DNA of 64,000 nt from Actinoplanes sp. SE50/110 (GCF_900119315.1 NZ_LT827010.1:4125001-4189000); one strand, 5' to 3'; counted from the first letter of the stretch, positions 1 to 8,775 are shown. Numbers and translations are program-made. The notes: a model not told the origin generated them from the sequence alone.

Positions 1-2
1 CC

Positions 3-704
3 GGCGTACCCCGGCAGTTCCGCTTCCAGATCATCGGGCCGGACGGTAGGCCGGTCATCGGCTACACCACCAGCCACGACAGGGACCTGCACCTGATCGT
101 GGTCCGCCGTGACCTGTCCGGTTTCCAGCACGTGCACCCGCGACTGGCCGACGACGGCACCTGGTCGATTCCCGTTGCCGTGCCCACCGCCGGGCAGTAC
201 CGGGTGTTCGCCGACTTCCAGCCCATCGGGCACGACGGGATCACGCTGGGGGCCGACGTGCCCGCCGCGGGGGACTACCGGCCGGTGCCGCTGCCGGCGG
301 CCGCCCGTACCGCGACGGTGGACGGCTACACCGTCACGCTCGCCGGCGACCTCGCCCCGGGCGCCTCGTCCCGGCTGGCCCTGTCGGTCAGCCGGGACGG
401 CCGCCCGGTCACCGACCTGCAGCCGTACCTGGGCGCCTACGGGCACCTGGTCGCGCTGCGCGCCGGCGACCTGGCCTACCTGCACGTGCACCCGGACGGC
501 GAGCCGGGCGACGGACGCACCGCGGCCGGTCCGGAGGTCGTCTTCCACGCCGAGGTCCCGTCCGCCGGCACGTACCGGCTGTACCTGGACTTCCAGCACA
601 GCGGGACGGTGCACACCGCGGAGTTCACCGCCGTGGCCGGTCCGCCCGTCAGCGCACCGTCGAGTCCGGCCGGGCATGGCGCCGACGGCCATAACCACGA
701 TTAG
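3..704 (+). CDS. Secreted His-rich protein next to CopA (5' end outside window)
   Basis: The reading frame is open from the first bases of the window, so the start lies upstream and only the C-terminal part is seen. The protein has two beta-rich, Ig/cupredoxin-like stretches and recurring histidines in the contexts QHVHP, LHVHP and QHSG, and it ends in a His/Asp-rich tail. Such histidine pairs suggest metal binding outside the membrane. It ends 9 bases before copA, with the copA ribosome site AGGAGG overlapping its stop codon, so the two genes are probably one transcript. A role in binding copper or another metal in the cell envelope is inferred from this context. The family is not firmly recognised, and no signal peptide can be checked because the N-terminus is missing. 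Confidence 0.75.
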   Translation, partial: GVPRQFRFQIIGPDGRPVIGYTTSHDRDLHLIVVRRDLSGFQHVHPRLADDGTWSIPVAVPTAGQYRVFADFQPIGHDGITLGADVPAAGDYRPVPLPAAARTATVDGYTVTLAGDLAPGASSRLALSVSRDGRPVTDLQPYLGAYGHLVALRAGDLAYLHVHPDGEPGDGRTAAGPEVVFHAEVPSAGTYRLYLDFQHSGTVHTAEFTAVAGPPVSAPSSPAGHGADGHNHD

Positions 705-713
705 GAGGATCCG

Positions 714-2978
714 ATGGCATCCGTCGCCGGGCCACTGCCGGTGGCCCCGAACCGGGTCGAGCTGTCGATCGGTGGCATGACCTGCGCTTCCTGCGCCGCT
801 CGCATCGAGAAGAAACTCAACCGCATGGACGGGGTCACCGCCACCGTCAACTACGCCACCGAGAAGGCCTCGGTCAGCTACAGCGGCGACGTCACCGCCG
901 ATGACCTGATCGCCACGGTGCACAAGACCGGCTACACCGCCGCGCTGCCGCCGCCCCCCGCGCCGGCCGGTGCGGACCGGGCCGAGCCGACGCAACCGGC
1001 CGACGAACTGCACGACGCCCGGACCCGGCTGTGGATCTCCCTGGTGCTCAGCGTCCCGGTGGTGCTGCTGGCCATGGTGCCGGCCTGGCAGTTCACCTAC
1101 TGGCAGTGGCTGTCGCTGACCCTGGCCGCGCCGGTCGTCGTCTACGGCGGCTGGCCGTTCCACAGGGCCGCCTGGACCAACCTGCGGCACGGCGCAGCGA
1201 CCATGGACACCCTCGTCTCCCTGGGCACCGTCGCCGCCTTCGGCTGGTCGCTGTGGGCGCTGTTCTTCGGCACTGCCGGCACCCCCGGCATGACGCACCC
1301 GTTCGCACTCGCCATCGGGCGCGGCGACGGCACCGGAGCCATCTACCTGGAAGCCGCCGCCGGGGTCACCACCTTCATCCTCGCCGGCCGCTACTTCGAG
1401 GCCCGCTCCAAGCGCCGCGCCGGCGCCGCTCTGCGCGCCCTGCTCGAACTCGGCGCCAAGGACGTCACCGTGCTGCGGGACGGCGTCGAACACCGCATCC
1501 CGGTCGCCGAACTGAGAGTGGGGGACCGGTTCGTGGCCCGGCCCGGCGAGAAGATCGCCACCGACGGCGTCGTCGAGGACGGCACCTCGGCCGTCGATGC
1601 CAGCATGCTCACCGGCGAATCCGTGCCGGTCGAGGTCAGGTCCGGCGACAGCGTGGTCGGCGCGACCGTCAACGCCGGCGGCCGGCTGATCGTGCGCGCC
1701 ACCCGGGTCGGCGCGGACACCCAGCTGGCGCAGATGGCCAAGCTGGTCGAGCAGGCCCAGACCGGCAAGGCGCCGGTGCAGCGACTCGCCGACCGGATCT
1801 CCGGGATCTTCGTGCCGATCGTCATCGCCCTGGCCGCGGCGACGCTCGGCTGGTGGGTCGGCACCGGCTCCGGCTGGACGGCCGCGTTCACCGCCGCGGT
1901 GGCTGTCCTGATCATCGCCTGCCCGTGCGCACTCGGGTTGGCTACCCCGACCGCGCTGCTGGTCGGGACCGGCCGCGGGGCTCAACTGGGCATCCTGATC
2001 AAGGGCCCCCAGGTTCTGGAGTCGACCCGCGCCGTCGACACGGTCGTGCTGGACAAGACCGGTACCGTCACCACCGGCCGGATGACCCTGGTCGACGTGA
2101 TCCCCGCCGACGGTCAGGACCGTGAGGAGCTGCTGCGCCTGGCCGGCGCGCTCGAGGCCGCCTCCGAGCACCCGATCGCTCAGGCGGTCGCCCGGGCCGC
2201 CGCCGAGCGGGCACCGCTGGCGCCGGTCGCCGGATTCACCAACCTGGAAGGCCTCGGCGTCCGCGGCACCGTCGAGGACCGCGACCTGTTGATCGGCCGG
2301 CTACGCCTGCTGCACGAGCACGACTACGCCGTTCCCGCCGACGTCGAACAGGCGGTGACCGCGGCGCAGCAGGCCGGGCGGACCGCGGTGGTCGCCGGCT
2401 GGGACGGTCAGGCGCGCGGCGTGCTGGCGGTCGCCGACGTCGTGAAGCCCACCAGCCGCGACGCGATCGCGGCGCTGCGCCGGCTCGGGTTGACCCCGGT
2501 GCTGCTGACCGGCGACAACGAGACCGTGGCACGGGCGGTCGCCGCCGAAGTCGGCATCGATCAGGTGATCGCCGAGGTGCTGCCCGCCGACAAGGTGGAG
2601 GTGGTCAAGCGGCTGCAGGACCGGGGCAAGGTGGTGGCGATGGCCGGTGACGGCGTGAACGACGCGGCCGCGCTCGCTCAAGCCGATCTCGGCCTGGCCA
2701 TGGGCACCGGTACGGATGTCGCGATCGAGGCCTCGGATCTGACCCTGGTCCGCGGTGACCTGACCGCCGCCGTGGACGCGATCCGGCTGTCACGGCGTAC
2801 TCTGCGGATCATCAAGAGCAACCTGTTCTGGGCCTTCGCCTACAACGTCGCCGCGCTGCCGCTGGCGGCGGCCGGGCTGCTGAACCCGATGATCGCCGGT
2901 GCGGCGATGGCGTTCTCGTCGGTGTTCGTGGTCGCGAACAGTCTCCGGCTGCGCCGGTTCACCACCATCAGCCGGTAG
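714..2978 (+). CDS. copA: Copper-translocating P-type ATPase CopA
   Basis: This 754-aa P1B-type ATPase should export Cu(I) from the cytoplasm at the expense of ATP. An N-terminal heavy-metal-associated domain carries GMTCASC at residues 21-27. The transmembrane metal site is the CPC motif at residues 403-405, diagnostic of Cu(I) pumps. The actuator TGES motif, the phosphorylated aspartate in DKTGT (Asp447), and the TGDN and GDGVND hinge motifs are all present, and the length is normal. The ATG has AGGAGG five bases upstream. The gene follows the His-rich envelope protein and is closed by a long terminator stem. No CsoR or CueR regulator is visible inside the window. Confidence 0.96.
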   Translation: MASVAGPLPVAPNRVELSIGGMTCASCAARIEKKLNRMDGVTATVNYATEKASVSYSGDVTADDLIATVHKTGYTAALPPPPAPAGADRAEPTQPADELHDARTRLWISLVLSVPVVLLAMVPAWQFTYWQWLSLTLAAPVVVYGGWPFHRAAWTNLRHGAATMDTLVSLGTVAAFGWSLWALFFGTAGTPGMTHPFALAIGRGDGTGAIYLEAAAGVTTFILAGRYFEARSKRRAGAALRALLELGAKDVTVLRDGVEHRIPVAELRVGDRFVARPGEKIATDGVVEDGTSAVDASMLTGESVPVEVRSGDSVVGATVNAGGRLIVRATRVGADTQLAQMAKLVEQAQTGKAPVQRLADRISGIFVPIVIALAAATLGWWVGTGSGWTAAFTAAVAVLIIACPCALGLATPTALLVGTGRGAQLGILIKGPQVLESTRAVDTVVLDKTGTVTTGRMTLVDVIPADGQDREELLRLAGALEAASEHPIAQAVARAAAERAPLAPVAGFTNLEGLGVRGTVEDRDLLIGRLRLLHEHDYAVPADVEQAVTAAQQAGRTAVVAGWDGQARGVLAVADVVKPTSRDAIAALRRLGLTPVLLTGDNETVARAVAAEVGIDQVIAEVLPADKVEVVKRLQDRGKVVAMAGDGVNDAAALAQADLGLAMGTGTDVAIEASDLTLVRGDLTAAVDAIRLSRRTLRIIKSNLFWAFAYNVAALPLAAAGLLNPMIAGAAMAFSSVFVVANSLRLRRFTTISR

Positions 2979-2981
2979 GTG

Positions 2982-3040
2982 AACTCCGGGTGCGGTGCTG
3001 CCCACCGGTCTCGGGCCCGGGCAGCACCGCACCCGGAGTT
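2982..3040. terminator. 22-bp perfect inverted repeat after copA
   Basis: A perfect 22-bp inverted repeat (2982-3003 with 3019-3040, 15-base loop) begins three bases after the copA stop. It lies between copA and the convergent ArsR gene, so it can act as a bidirectional terminator. There is no clear T-run, which is common for strong GC-rich actinobacterial terminators. Confidence 0.85.
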
Positions 3041-3074
3041 GTCGAGACTCGACGAGGCGGGGCTGCGGCGCCGG

Positions 3075-3416
3075 TTACCGGTGCTCGTCGCTGATGCCCG
3101 CCCCGGCGTGGTCGGCGTGGAACAACGCCTCGGCCAGCAGGGCCCGCACGTGGCCATCGGCAGCCGAGTAGTGCACATAGGTGCCTTCCCGGCGACCCTT
3201 CACCAGCCCGGCCAGCCGCAGCTTGGCCAGGTGCTGGCTGACCGCGGTGGGGGCCGCGCCGACCATCTCGGCCAGGCATGCCACCGACGACTCGCCCTGC
3301 AGCAGCGCCCACAGGATCTTGATCCGGGTCGGGTCGGCAAGCAGCCGGAAACCCTCGGCGGCGAGGTGAACCTGCTCGTCGTCGGGCATCCGGAAATCCG
3401 GCAGCGAGGTGTGCAC
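3075..3416 (-). CDS. ArsR/SmtB-family metal-responsive repressor
   Basis: This 113-aa protein is a compact winged-helix repressor of the ArsR/SmtB type. Residues about 15-95 show the family pattern: the helix LLADPTRIKILWALL, then the recognition segment with VSQHLAKLRLAGLV, then the wing with EGTYVHYS. A cysteine follows SSVA in the helix-turn-helix region, and the C-terminus carries His/Asp/Glu residues that could contribute to a metal site. It is divergent from the SPC-type metal ATPase and separated from it by 73 bases. The usual role would be repressing that pump until metal binds. By analogy with mycobacterial NmtR- and CmtR-type regulators the inducer may be Ni, Co or a similar ion, but this is inference. 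Confidence 0.9.
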   Translation of the reverse strand: MHTSLPDFRMPDDEQVHLAAEGFRLLADPTRIKILWALLQGESSVACLAEMVGAAPTAVSQHLAKLRLAGLVKGRREGTYVHYSAADGHVRALLAEALFHADHAGAGISDEHR

Positions 3417-3461
3417 GGCATCAGCGTAACCGATACCACCATACCCATCTGCCTGGCTGGT

Positions 3462-3483
3462 TGCGTACCTGCGTGCCTACGCA
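3462..3483. promoter_or_regulatory. Inverted repeat TGCGTA-N10-TACGCA, probable ArsR operator
   Basis: Perfect 6-bp arms separated by 10 bases lie in the 73-bp divergent region, ending seven bases before the GTG of the ATPase. The position fits a repressor blocking the pump promoter. It is the only clear dyad seen there. Binding by the neighbouring ArsR protein is inferred. Confidence 0.5.
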
Positions 3484-3489
3484 TGTAAC

Positions 3490-5484
3490 GTGGTTGCCGT
3501 GACTGTGACGATGACCCCGTCCACCGCCGCGCCTCATCCGGCCGCGGGCGCGCCGAAACGGCGGTTGGTCTCCCGGATGGGGGCGCTTCCGGAGATCCGC
3601 TGGGCGACGCTGGCCACGCTGCTGTTCGCCGCCGGCGGCATCACGCAGCTGGCCGGCGCGCCCACGCCGCTGTGGTGGGTCCTGTATCTGGCCTGCTACG
3701 CCGCCGGGGGATGGGAACCGGCCCTGGCCGGGCTCCAGGCGCTGCGGGAGCGCACGCTGGACGTGGACCTGCTGATGATCGTCGCGGCGATCGGCGCGGC
3801 CGCCATCGGACAGGTCTTCGACGGCGCGCTGCTGATCGTCATCTTCGCCACCTCCGGCGCCCTCGAAGCGTTCGCCACCGCCCGCACCGCCGACAGCGTC
3901 CGGGCCCTGCTGGACCTGGCCCCCGAGCGGGCCACCCGGGTCGACGCGGACGGCACCGAGCACAGCGTGCCCACCGGTGAGCTCCAGGTCGATCACGTGA
4001 TCCGGATCCGTCCCGGCGAACGCATCGGCGCCGACGCGCGAGTCATCGACGGGGCCAGCGAGGTCGATCAGGCGACCATCACCGGTGAGCCGCTGCCCGT
4101 CGCCAAGACCGGCGGTGACGAGGTGTTCGCCGGCACCCTCAACGGCACCGGCACGCTGCTGGCCAGGGTCGACAAGGCGGCCGGGGAGTCGGTGATCGCC
4201 CGGATCGTCGCCCTGGTCGAGGAAGCCTCGGCCAGCAAGGCCGAGACCCAGCTGTTCATCGAGAAGGTCGAGCGGCGTTACTCCCTCGGCGTCGTGGTCG
4301 CCACCCTCGCCCTGTTCGCCGTGCCGCTGCTGTCCGGTGCGGACCCGCGAACCACGCTGCTGCGGGCGATGACCTTCATGATCGTCGCCTCGCCCTGCGC
4401 GGTCGTGCTCGCCACGATGCCACCGCTGCTGTCGTCGATCGCCCTGGCCGGCCGGCACGGTGTGCTGGTGAAGTCCGCGGTGGTGATGGAGCGGCTCGCC
4501 GACACCGGCATGGTGGCGTTCGACAAGACCGGCACCCTGACCGCGGGTACGCCGGGCGTCGCCGAGATCCACCCGGCCGGCCCGTTCACCGAGCGGGATC
4601 TGCTGCGTCTGGCCGCCGCCGCCGAACACGCCAGCGAGCACCCGGTCGCGGCCGCGGTGGTGTCCGCGGCCCGCGAACGCGGTCTGGTCCGGCCCGTCGC
4701 GGAGGACTTCGCCTCCGCCCCCGGCCGCGGCGTGCGCGCGCTCGTCGACGGACGGCTGGTACAGGTCGGCAGCCCGGTCCTGCTCGACACCGTCACCGCA
4801 CACCGCGACGAGGTCGCCGAGGTCCGCGCCACCACGGCCCGCGCCCAGGACGCCGGCCGCACCGCGGTGATCGTGCTGGTCGACGGCAGGCCGGCCGGGG
4901 TCATCGGGCTGGCCGACCGCATCCGGCCCGCCGCCACCGCCTCCGTGACCGCCCTGGCTCAGCTCACCGGCGCCCGGCCGGTGCTGCTCACCGGCGACAA
5001 CGCGGGCGCCGCAGCGCGTCTGGCCACCGAGGCGGGCATCACCGAGGTGCACGCCGGCCTGCTGCCCGCCGACAAGGTCGAGCGCGTACGCACCCTGCAG
5101 GACGGCGGCCGGCGGGTGCTGCTGGTCGGCGACGGCGTCAACGACGCCCCCGCCCTGGCCGCCGCCGACCTGGGTGTCGCCATGGGCGGCCGCGGCTCCG
5201 ACCTCGCCCTGTCCACCGCGGACGCGGTGCTGGTCCGCGACGACCTGACCGCTCTGCCGGCGGTCATCGCCCTGTCCCGGCGTGCCCGTCGCCTGGTGGT
5301 CGCGAACCTGATCATCGCGGCGAGCTTCATCACCGTGCTGGTCTGCTGGGACCTGTTCGGCCACCTGCCGCTGCCGCTCGGCGTGGCCGGGCACGAAGGC
5401 TCCACCGTCATCGTCGGCCTCAACGGCCTGCGACTGCTGTCGGCCAGGGCCTGGCGCCACGCCACCAAGGGGGCCGCGGCGTGA
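3490..5484 (+). CDS. P1B-4-type heavy-metal efflux ATPase (SPC motif)
   Basis: This 664-aa P-type ATPase lacks an N-terminal heavy-metal domain. Its intramembrane site is SPC (Ser301-Pro-Cys303) rather than CPC. That combination marks the P1B-4 class, which includes mycobacterial CtpD and CtpJ and moves Co, Ni, Fe(II) or Zn ions. The TGEP actuator motif, DKTGT (Asp345), TGDN and GDGVND are intact. The GTG at 3490 has no clear ribosome site, so a leaderless transcript is possible; further starts lie at 3499 and 3511. The stop overlaps the next gene by four bases. Control by the divergent ArsR protein is likely. Substrate identity cannot be read from the sequence. Confidence 0.93.
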   Translation: MVAVTVTMTPSTAAPHPAAGAPKRRLVSRMGALPEIRWATLATLLFAAGGITQLAGAPTPLWWVLYLACYAAGGWEPALAGLQALRERTLDVDLLMIVAAIGAAAIGQVFDGALLIVIFATSGALEAFATARTADSVRALLDLAPERATRVDADGTEHSVPTGELQVDHVIRIRPGERIGADARVIDGASEVDQATITGEPLPVAKTGGDEVFAGTLNGTGTLLARVDKAAGESVIARIVALVEEASASKAETQLFIEKVERRYSLGVVVATLALFAVPLLSGADPRTTLLRAMTFMIVASPCAVVLATMPPLLSSIALAGRHGVLVKSAVVMERLADTGMVAFDKTGTLTAGTPGVAEIHPAGPFTERDLLRLAAAAEHASEHPVAAAVVSAARERGLVRPVAEDFASAPGRGVRALVDGRLVQVGSPVLLDTVTAHRDEVAEVRATTARAQDAGRTAVIVLVDGRPAGVIGLADRIRPAATASVTALAQLTGARPVLLTGDNAGAAARLATEAGITEVHAGLLPADKVERVRTLQDGGRRVLLVGDGVNDAPALAAADLGVAMGGRGSDLALSTADAVLVRDDLTALPAVIALSRRARRLVVANLIIAASFITVLVCWDLFGHLPLPLGVAGHEGSTVIVGLNGLRLLSARAWRHATKGAAA

Positions 5485-5879
5485 GCCGCCGTCCCCGCCC
5501 CGCCGCCGGCGGGACGCCACCCGGCTGCACCGTCACCGTGTGCCGCGGCTGCTGCTGCGGCACACCCGAGGTCCGCGCCATCGACCACGCCGCTCAACTG
5601 GCCCGGCTGCGCCAATCGCTGGCCGGGGCGGCGCAGGTCCGGGTCAGCGGCTGCCTCGACGCGTGCGAACACGCCAACGTCATCGTCGTGCAACCTTCTC
5701 CCGAAGGGCGGCGTGCCGGCGGCCGGCCCGTCTGGCTCGGCCTGGTCAACGACCCCGGCGCCACCGACGACATCATCGCCTGGGTGCACGCGGGCGGCCC
5801 CGGCCTGGCCGACCCGCCCGGCCTGCTCGACCTCCACCTCATCAACCCGGCCCGCCGGATCCGCCAACAACTCACCTGA
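5481..5879 (+). CDS. Thioredoxin-like (2Fe-2S) ferredoxin domain protein
   Basis: The 132-aa product has a cysteine-rich N-terminal segment (VTVCRGCCCG near residue 20) and a second pair in SGCLDACEHAN about 35 residues later. This is the arrangement seen in thioredoxin-like ferredoxins that bind a 2Fe-2S cluster. The rest is an alpha/beta fold ending in a charged tail. The GTG start overlaps the ATPase stop (GTGA), which implies translational coupling. A redox or metal-handling role beside the SPC ATPase is inferred; such pairs are known next to P1B-4 pumps. The abundance of cysteines (CCC) is notable. Confidence 0.82.
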   Translation: MSRRPRPAAGGTPPGCTVTVCRGCCCGTPEVRAIDHAAQLARLRQSLAGAAQVRVSGCLDACEHANVIVVQPSPEGRRAGGRPVWLGLVNDPGATDDIIAWVHAGGPGLADPPGLLDLHLINPARRIRQQLT

Positions 5880-5947
5880 ACACGGCTGCTTCGCGAACCC
5901 GCCGCCGGCACACTGGTCGGCAGTGCACCTCAAGGACCACCAGCCGT

Positions 5948-6634
5948 TTACGGCAGCGCGGCGTACCACCGGGCGCCCGTGACGTGCACCCGCGTGGCCA
6001 GGCTGCGGTTCCAGGTGACCTGCATACCGTGGTGGTGCAGCACCGGGAAGACGATCTCGTCCAGCATCTGCTCCACGTCGGCCCGGTACCGGGCCTGGCG
6101 CTCGGCGGCCGAGAGATCGTCGTACGCGGCCCGGTCGAGATTCTCCGGCGCCCAGGTGCCGTAGCCGAGGTAGACCGAGCCGTTCGCGCTCTCCGCCAGC
6201 GCCTCGGTGTCCTGCTGGTGGAACCAGACGTAGCCGCGCCAGTGCCGGCTGCCGTCCCGCTCGTCGTGGATCTCCGCGGCAGCGCAGGTGCCGCAGCAGG
6301 CGAAGTTCTCCCGCGCGACCACACCCAGCTCGTTGAGCTCGGCGAACGCGCTGGTCAGATTGGTGCGCACCGGCCCCCAGGCGCGCTGCTGCGCCCGCCG
6401 GGCGTCGAGCGCCCGGCCGTACGCCGCCGCCAGCTCCTCGTCGGTGGCGCCGTGCCGGTCCTCCTCGACATCGAAGCAGTCCACGAAATCGGCCGCGTCG
6501 GTCTCGCCGCGCACGATCCAGCTCCAGATCTCGTCCTCGACCCGGGTCCGACCCGGCTCATCGATCCGGTCGGTCAGGAACCGCACGCCGGCCGGCCGCT
6601 CGTTGAAGACCCACTCATCCACGGCCGCGATCAT
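5948..6634 (-). CDS. DUF6891 family protein
   Basis: This 228-aa soluble protein resembles the actinobacterial DUF6891 family. It has a long acidic N-terminal half, a NFACCGTCAAAEI motif that could bind metal or form a disulfide, a central segment with GYVWFHQQDTEAL and LYLGYGTW-like strands, and a C-terminal stretch ending TGARWYAALP. The ATG at 6634 is preferred because the open frame further upstream runs through low-complexity basic sequence and a terminator hairpin. No function is known. The gene stands alone and is convergent with the ferredoxin gene on its left. Confidence 0.8.
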   Translation of the reverse strand: MIAAVDEWVFNERPAGVRFLTDRIDEPGRTRVEDEIWSWIVRGETDAADFVDCFDVEEDRHGATDEELAAAYGRALDARRAQQRAWGPVRTNLTSAFAELNELGVVARENFACCGTCAAAEIHDERDGSRHWRGYVWFHQQDTEALAESANGSVYLGYGTWAPENLDRAAYDDLSAAERQARYRADVEQMLDEIVFPVLHHHGMQVTWNRSLATRVHVTGARWYAALP

Positions 6635-6708
6635 GACACGGGGGAGTGTCGCCAGTGTCCCCGGGTGATGCCGGCGCCCTTCGCGGCGCCCACGGCCGCG
6701 GACATGCG

Positions 6709-6737
6709 AAAGGGCGCCCACTCCTGGGGCGCCCTTT
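6709..6737 (-). terminator. Perfect 11-bp terminator hairpin
   Basis: The arm AAAGGGCGCCC (6709-6719) pairs perfectly with 6727-6737 across a 7-base loop. It lies 22 bases past the stop of the small DUF6131 gene on the minus strand. The arm ends in TTT, so a modest U-tract is formed. Confidence 0.75.
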
Positions 6738-6759
6738 CCGCATCGCCTGGCCGGTAAGG

Positions 6760-6915
6760 CTAGAACCAGACCTTTCGACCACCGACCGGGCGACCGACGG
6801 CACCGAGGATCCAGAGCACGGCACCGACCACCAGGAGAATGATGCCGATCGTGTACAGGATCGACACGTGCAGGAAGATGCCCAGCAGCAGAAGAATGAG
6901 CCCGAAGGTCAGCAT
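6760..6915 (-). CDS. DUF6131 family small membrane protein (51 aa)
   Basis: This 51-aa open frame encodes two hydrophobic segments (about residues 3-17 and 20-40) followed by the conserved basic tail GRPVGGRKVW. That layout matches the DUF6131 family of tiny actinobacterial membrane proteins. The ATG has a weak GGAG about nine bases upstream. A 9-bp hairpin sits in the leader and a GGGTAA element lies just above it, suggesting a stress-sigma-type promoter. A terminator hairpin follows the stop. The function of the family is unknown; a cell-envelope stress role is only a guess from the promoter-like element. Confidence 0.85.
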   Translation of the reverse strand: MLTFGLILLLLGIFLHVSILYTIGIILLVVGAVLWILGAVGRPVGGRKVWF

Positions 6916-6930
6916 GACTTGCTCCGTTTC

Positions 6931-6966
6931 GTCAGCGGGTGTCTCCCGCTGACCGCCCTGTTACCC
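6931..6966 (-). promoter_or_regulatory. Leader hairpin and GGGTAA-type promoter of the DUF6131 gene
   Basis: On the minus strand GGGTAA (6966-6961) is preceded 16 bases upstream by GATT, resembling the GNNTN(14-16)GGGTAY promoters of SigB-like stress sigma factors. Directly downstream, 6931-6939 pairs perfectly with 6945-6953 (9-bp stem, 5-base loop), ending 15 bases before the ATG. Confidence 0.4.
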
Positions 6967-7011
6967 AGCACGTCAAAAAGCTAATCCGGTCGATGGTCGA
7001 GCGCTGCGAGG

Positions 7012-7764
7012 TCATGCCTCAGCGTCGCGGATCTCCTCGAAGGTGCCGTCGGGCTTCATGCGGAAACGGCGTGGCGGCCCCATCTGTCGCAGTAGCCGCT
7101 CCATCGTGGCCTCGCGCTCCGCCTGCTCCCGGCCGGTCGGGTCGGCCACCCGGAAGCCGCGCAGCGGAACCTCGTACGGATCGACGTCGCTCGGGTCCCG
7201 AAGACCTTCCAGGATGAAGCCGAACAGCGCGCGCAGGGCGTCCTCACCCAGCTCCAGCGGGTGAAACGGCAACGGATACGGATCTCCCGTGAACGTCGCG
7301 CCGGCCGGCCGCTCGCCCGCCCAATAGGGTCGCTCGAAATCGTACGGCTCGCCGATGTTCTCCACGATGCCGCCATCCGGGGAAAGGCTCAGCGAACGGA
7401 CCAGCGAGCCGTTCTCCCAGACCGCGAAGCACAGCCAATCGGAGACCGAGTGCATTCCGTGCATGATGATCCGGCGGCCGGCTCCCGCTTGGAGCAGACG
7501 GGCCGGCAGCTGCGACGGCCGGTCGCCGACGAGGCGGCGATCGCACAACAGCTCAGCCCCGACCAGCACCGTCGCGTAGCTGGTGTCATCCGGCGGGTAG
7601 ACGTCCTCTCCGAGCACGCCGTCACCGATCGGCGTCACGTCGTAGTCGGGGTGGAATCCGCGCACCAGCGCGAGCGCCTCGGCGGGGTCGGCGTCCACCG
7701 CTTCGCGCAGCGCGGGGCGTAGATCGCCTGTGGTGAAGGCAAGCAGTGCGGTCTTCGCGCCCAT
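7012..7764 (-). CDS. DUF6928 family protein
   Basis: The 250-aa product begins MGAKTALLAFTTGDLRPAL, the hallmark N-terminus of the DUF6928 family. It continues with an alpha/beta domain carrying HSVSDWLCFAVWENG and SLSLSPDGGI motifs, then a GERPAGATF..PFHPLELGEDALR segment. The tail is charged and has no membrane segment. The ATG at 7764 begins this conserved motif, so the start is secure. No enzyme activity is known for the family. The neighbouring S41 peptidase is on the same strand 27 bases upstream, so the two could share a transcript. Confidence 0.82.
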   Translation of the reverse strand: MGAKTALLAFTTGDLRPALREAVDADPAEALALVRGFHPDYDVTPIGDGVLGEDVYPPDDTSYATVLVGAELLCDRRLVGDRPSQLPARLLQAGAGRRIIMHGMHSVSDWLCFAVWENGSLVRSLSLSPDGGIVENIGEPYDFERPYWAGERPAGATFTGDPYPLPFHPLELGEDALRALFGFILEGLRDPSDVDPYEVPLRGFRVADPTGREQAEREATMERLLRQMGPPRRFRMKPDGTFEEIRDAEA

Positions 7765-7791
7765 GGGATCCTCCGCCTCCGCTGGGGATGA

Positions 7792-8775
7792 TCACGCCCG
7801 CGCGTCTCGACCGTCCGGGATCCTCTCCAGGGCGGCTCGCGCCTCGGTCAGCACGGCCGGCGGGGCGGAGGTCGTCAGCACGTGCCGCAGCGCCGTGCGG
7901 TAGGCGACGTCGAAGGCCTCCGCGGCGGGCACCGCCACGTCCGGGATCACTCCGGTGCCCTCCCAGTTGCCCTCGGTGACCGGGTTGATCGAGCGCGCCG
8001 TCGGCACCGTGATCTCGAAGGTGGCGGTGATGGGGAACGCCTCGGTGGGATGAGCCCCGCCCCGGGTGGTCTCCCCGATCAGCACCGCCCGCTTCTGCGC
8101 CTGCAGGTTGTAGCAGATCTCCTCGCCGGCCGAGAAGGTCGTTCCGCTGGTCAACAGGTAGACCGGCCGGTCGACGTACCGCTCGCCGGGCAGCCAGGCG
8201 TGGCTCCAGTACTGGCGGGTGCGGCCGGTGGCCCCCTCGTAGATGTCGTTGAGGTGGGTTTCCCCGTCCGGGAAGAAGTAGCTGCACCAGAAGACGGCCC
8301 CGTCCGGGGATCCGCCCCGGTTCCTGCGGAGATCGAGGATCAGGGCATGGGTGTGTGACACCAGTTCCATGGCCGCCGCGATCGCCCGGCCCCCGAGGTC
8401 GGCCGCGGTCACGGCGCGCAGCTCGAGCAGACCGATGTTCCCGTCGAGGCGTTCCATGCGGGCGATGCCGTGGTTGCCGAGCCGGTCCTGTTCGCGCCAG
8501 GCCGCCTCCACCTCATCCTCGGTGAGCGCGTCGTGCAGGCTCTCGTCCCGTACCCGTACCCGCAGATGTCTGTCCTGGCAGACCGCGAACAGCTCGCTGG
8601 TCAAGCGCTCGCCGAGGGCCTGTTCGGTGAGCCCGTCGTACTCGCCGGCGGCCAGTCGGGCGCGGATGCCGTCGGCCGCGGTGCGCGCCTTGTCGGCGAA
8701 GATGTAGTTGCTGCAGAGCAGATCGATGGCCTTGGTCACCAGTTCACCGGACATCCGGAGACCGTATCGGATCAT
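7792..8775 (-). CDS. S41-family serine peptidase (IRBP/C-terminal processing type)
   Basis: The product of about 327 aa shows an N-terminal helical bundle like that preceding IRBP-type S41 domains, then a peptidase core. HALILDLRRNRGGSPDGA is the substrate-strand motif. VYLLTSGTTFSAGEE contains the probable nucleophile Ser in TTFSAGE, and VLIGETTRGGAHP follows. No signal peptide or PDZ domain is apparent. The ATG at 8775 has GAGG eight bases upstream; an internal ATG at 8754 is an alternative. The open frame continues far upstream antisense to the ABC gene, and that extension is not used. The substrate is unknown. Confidence 0.88.
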   Translation of the reverse strand: MIRYGLRMSGELVTKAIDLLCSNYIFADKARTAADGIRARLAAGEYDGLTEQALGERLTSELFAVCQDRHLRVRVRDESLHDALTEDEVEAAWREQDRLGNHGIARMERLDGNIGLLELRAVTAADLGGRAIAAAMELVSHTHALILDLRRNRGGSPDGAVFWCSYFFPDGETHLNDIYEGATGRTRQYWSHAWLPGERYVDRPVYLLTSGTTFSAGEEICYNLQAQKRAVLIGETTRGGAHPTEAFPITATFEITVPTARSINPVTEGNWEGTGVIPDVAVPAAEAFDVAYRTALRHVLTTSAPPAVLTEARAALERIPDGRDARA

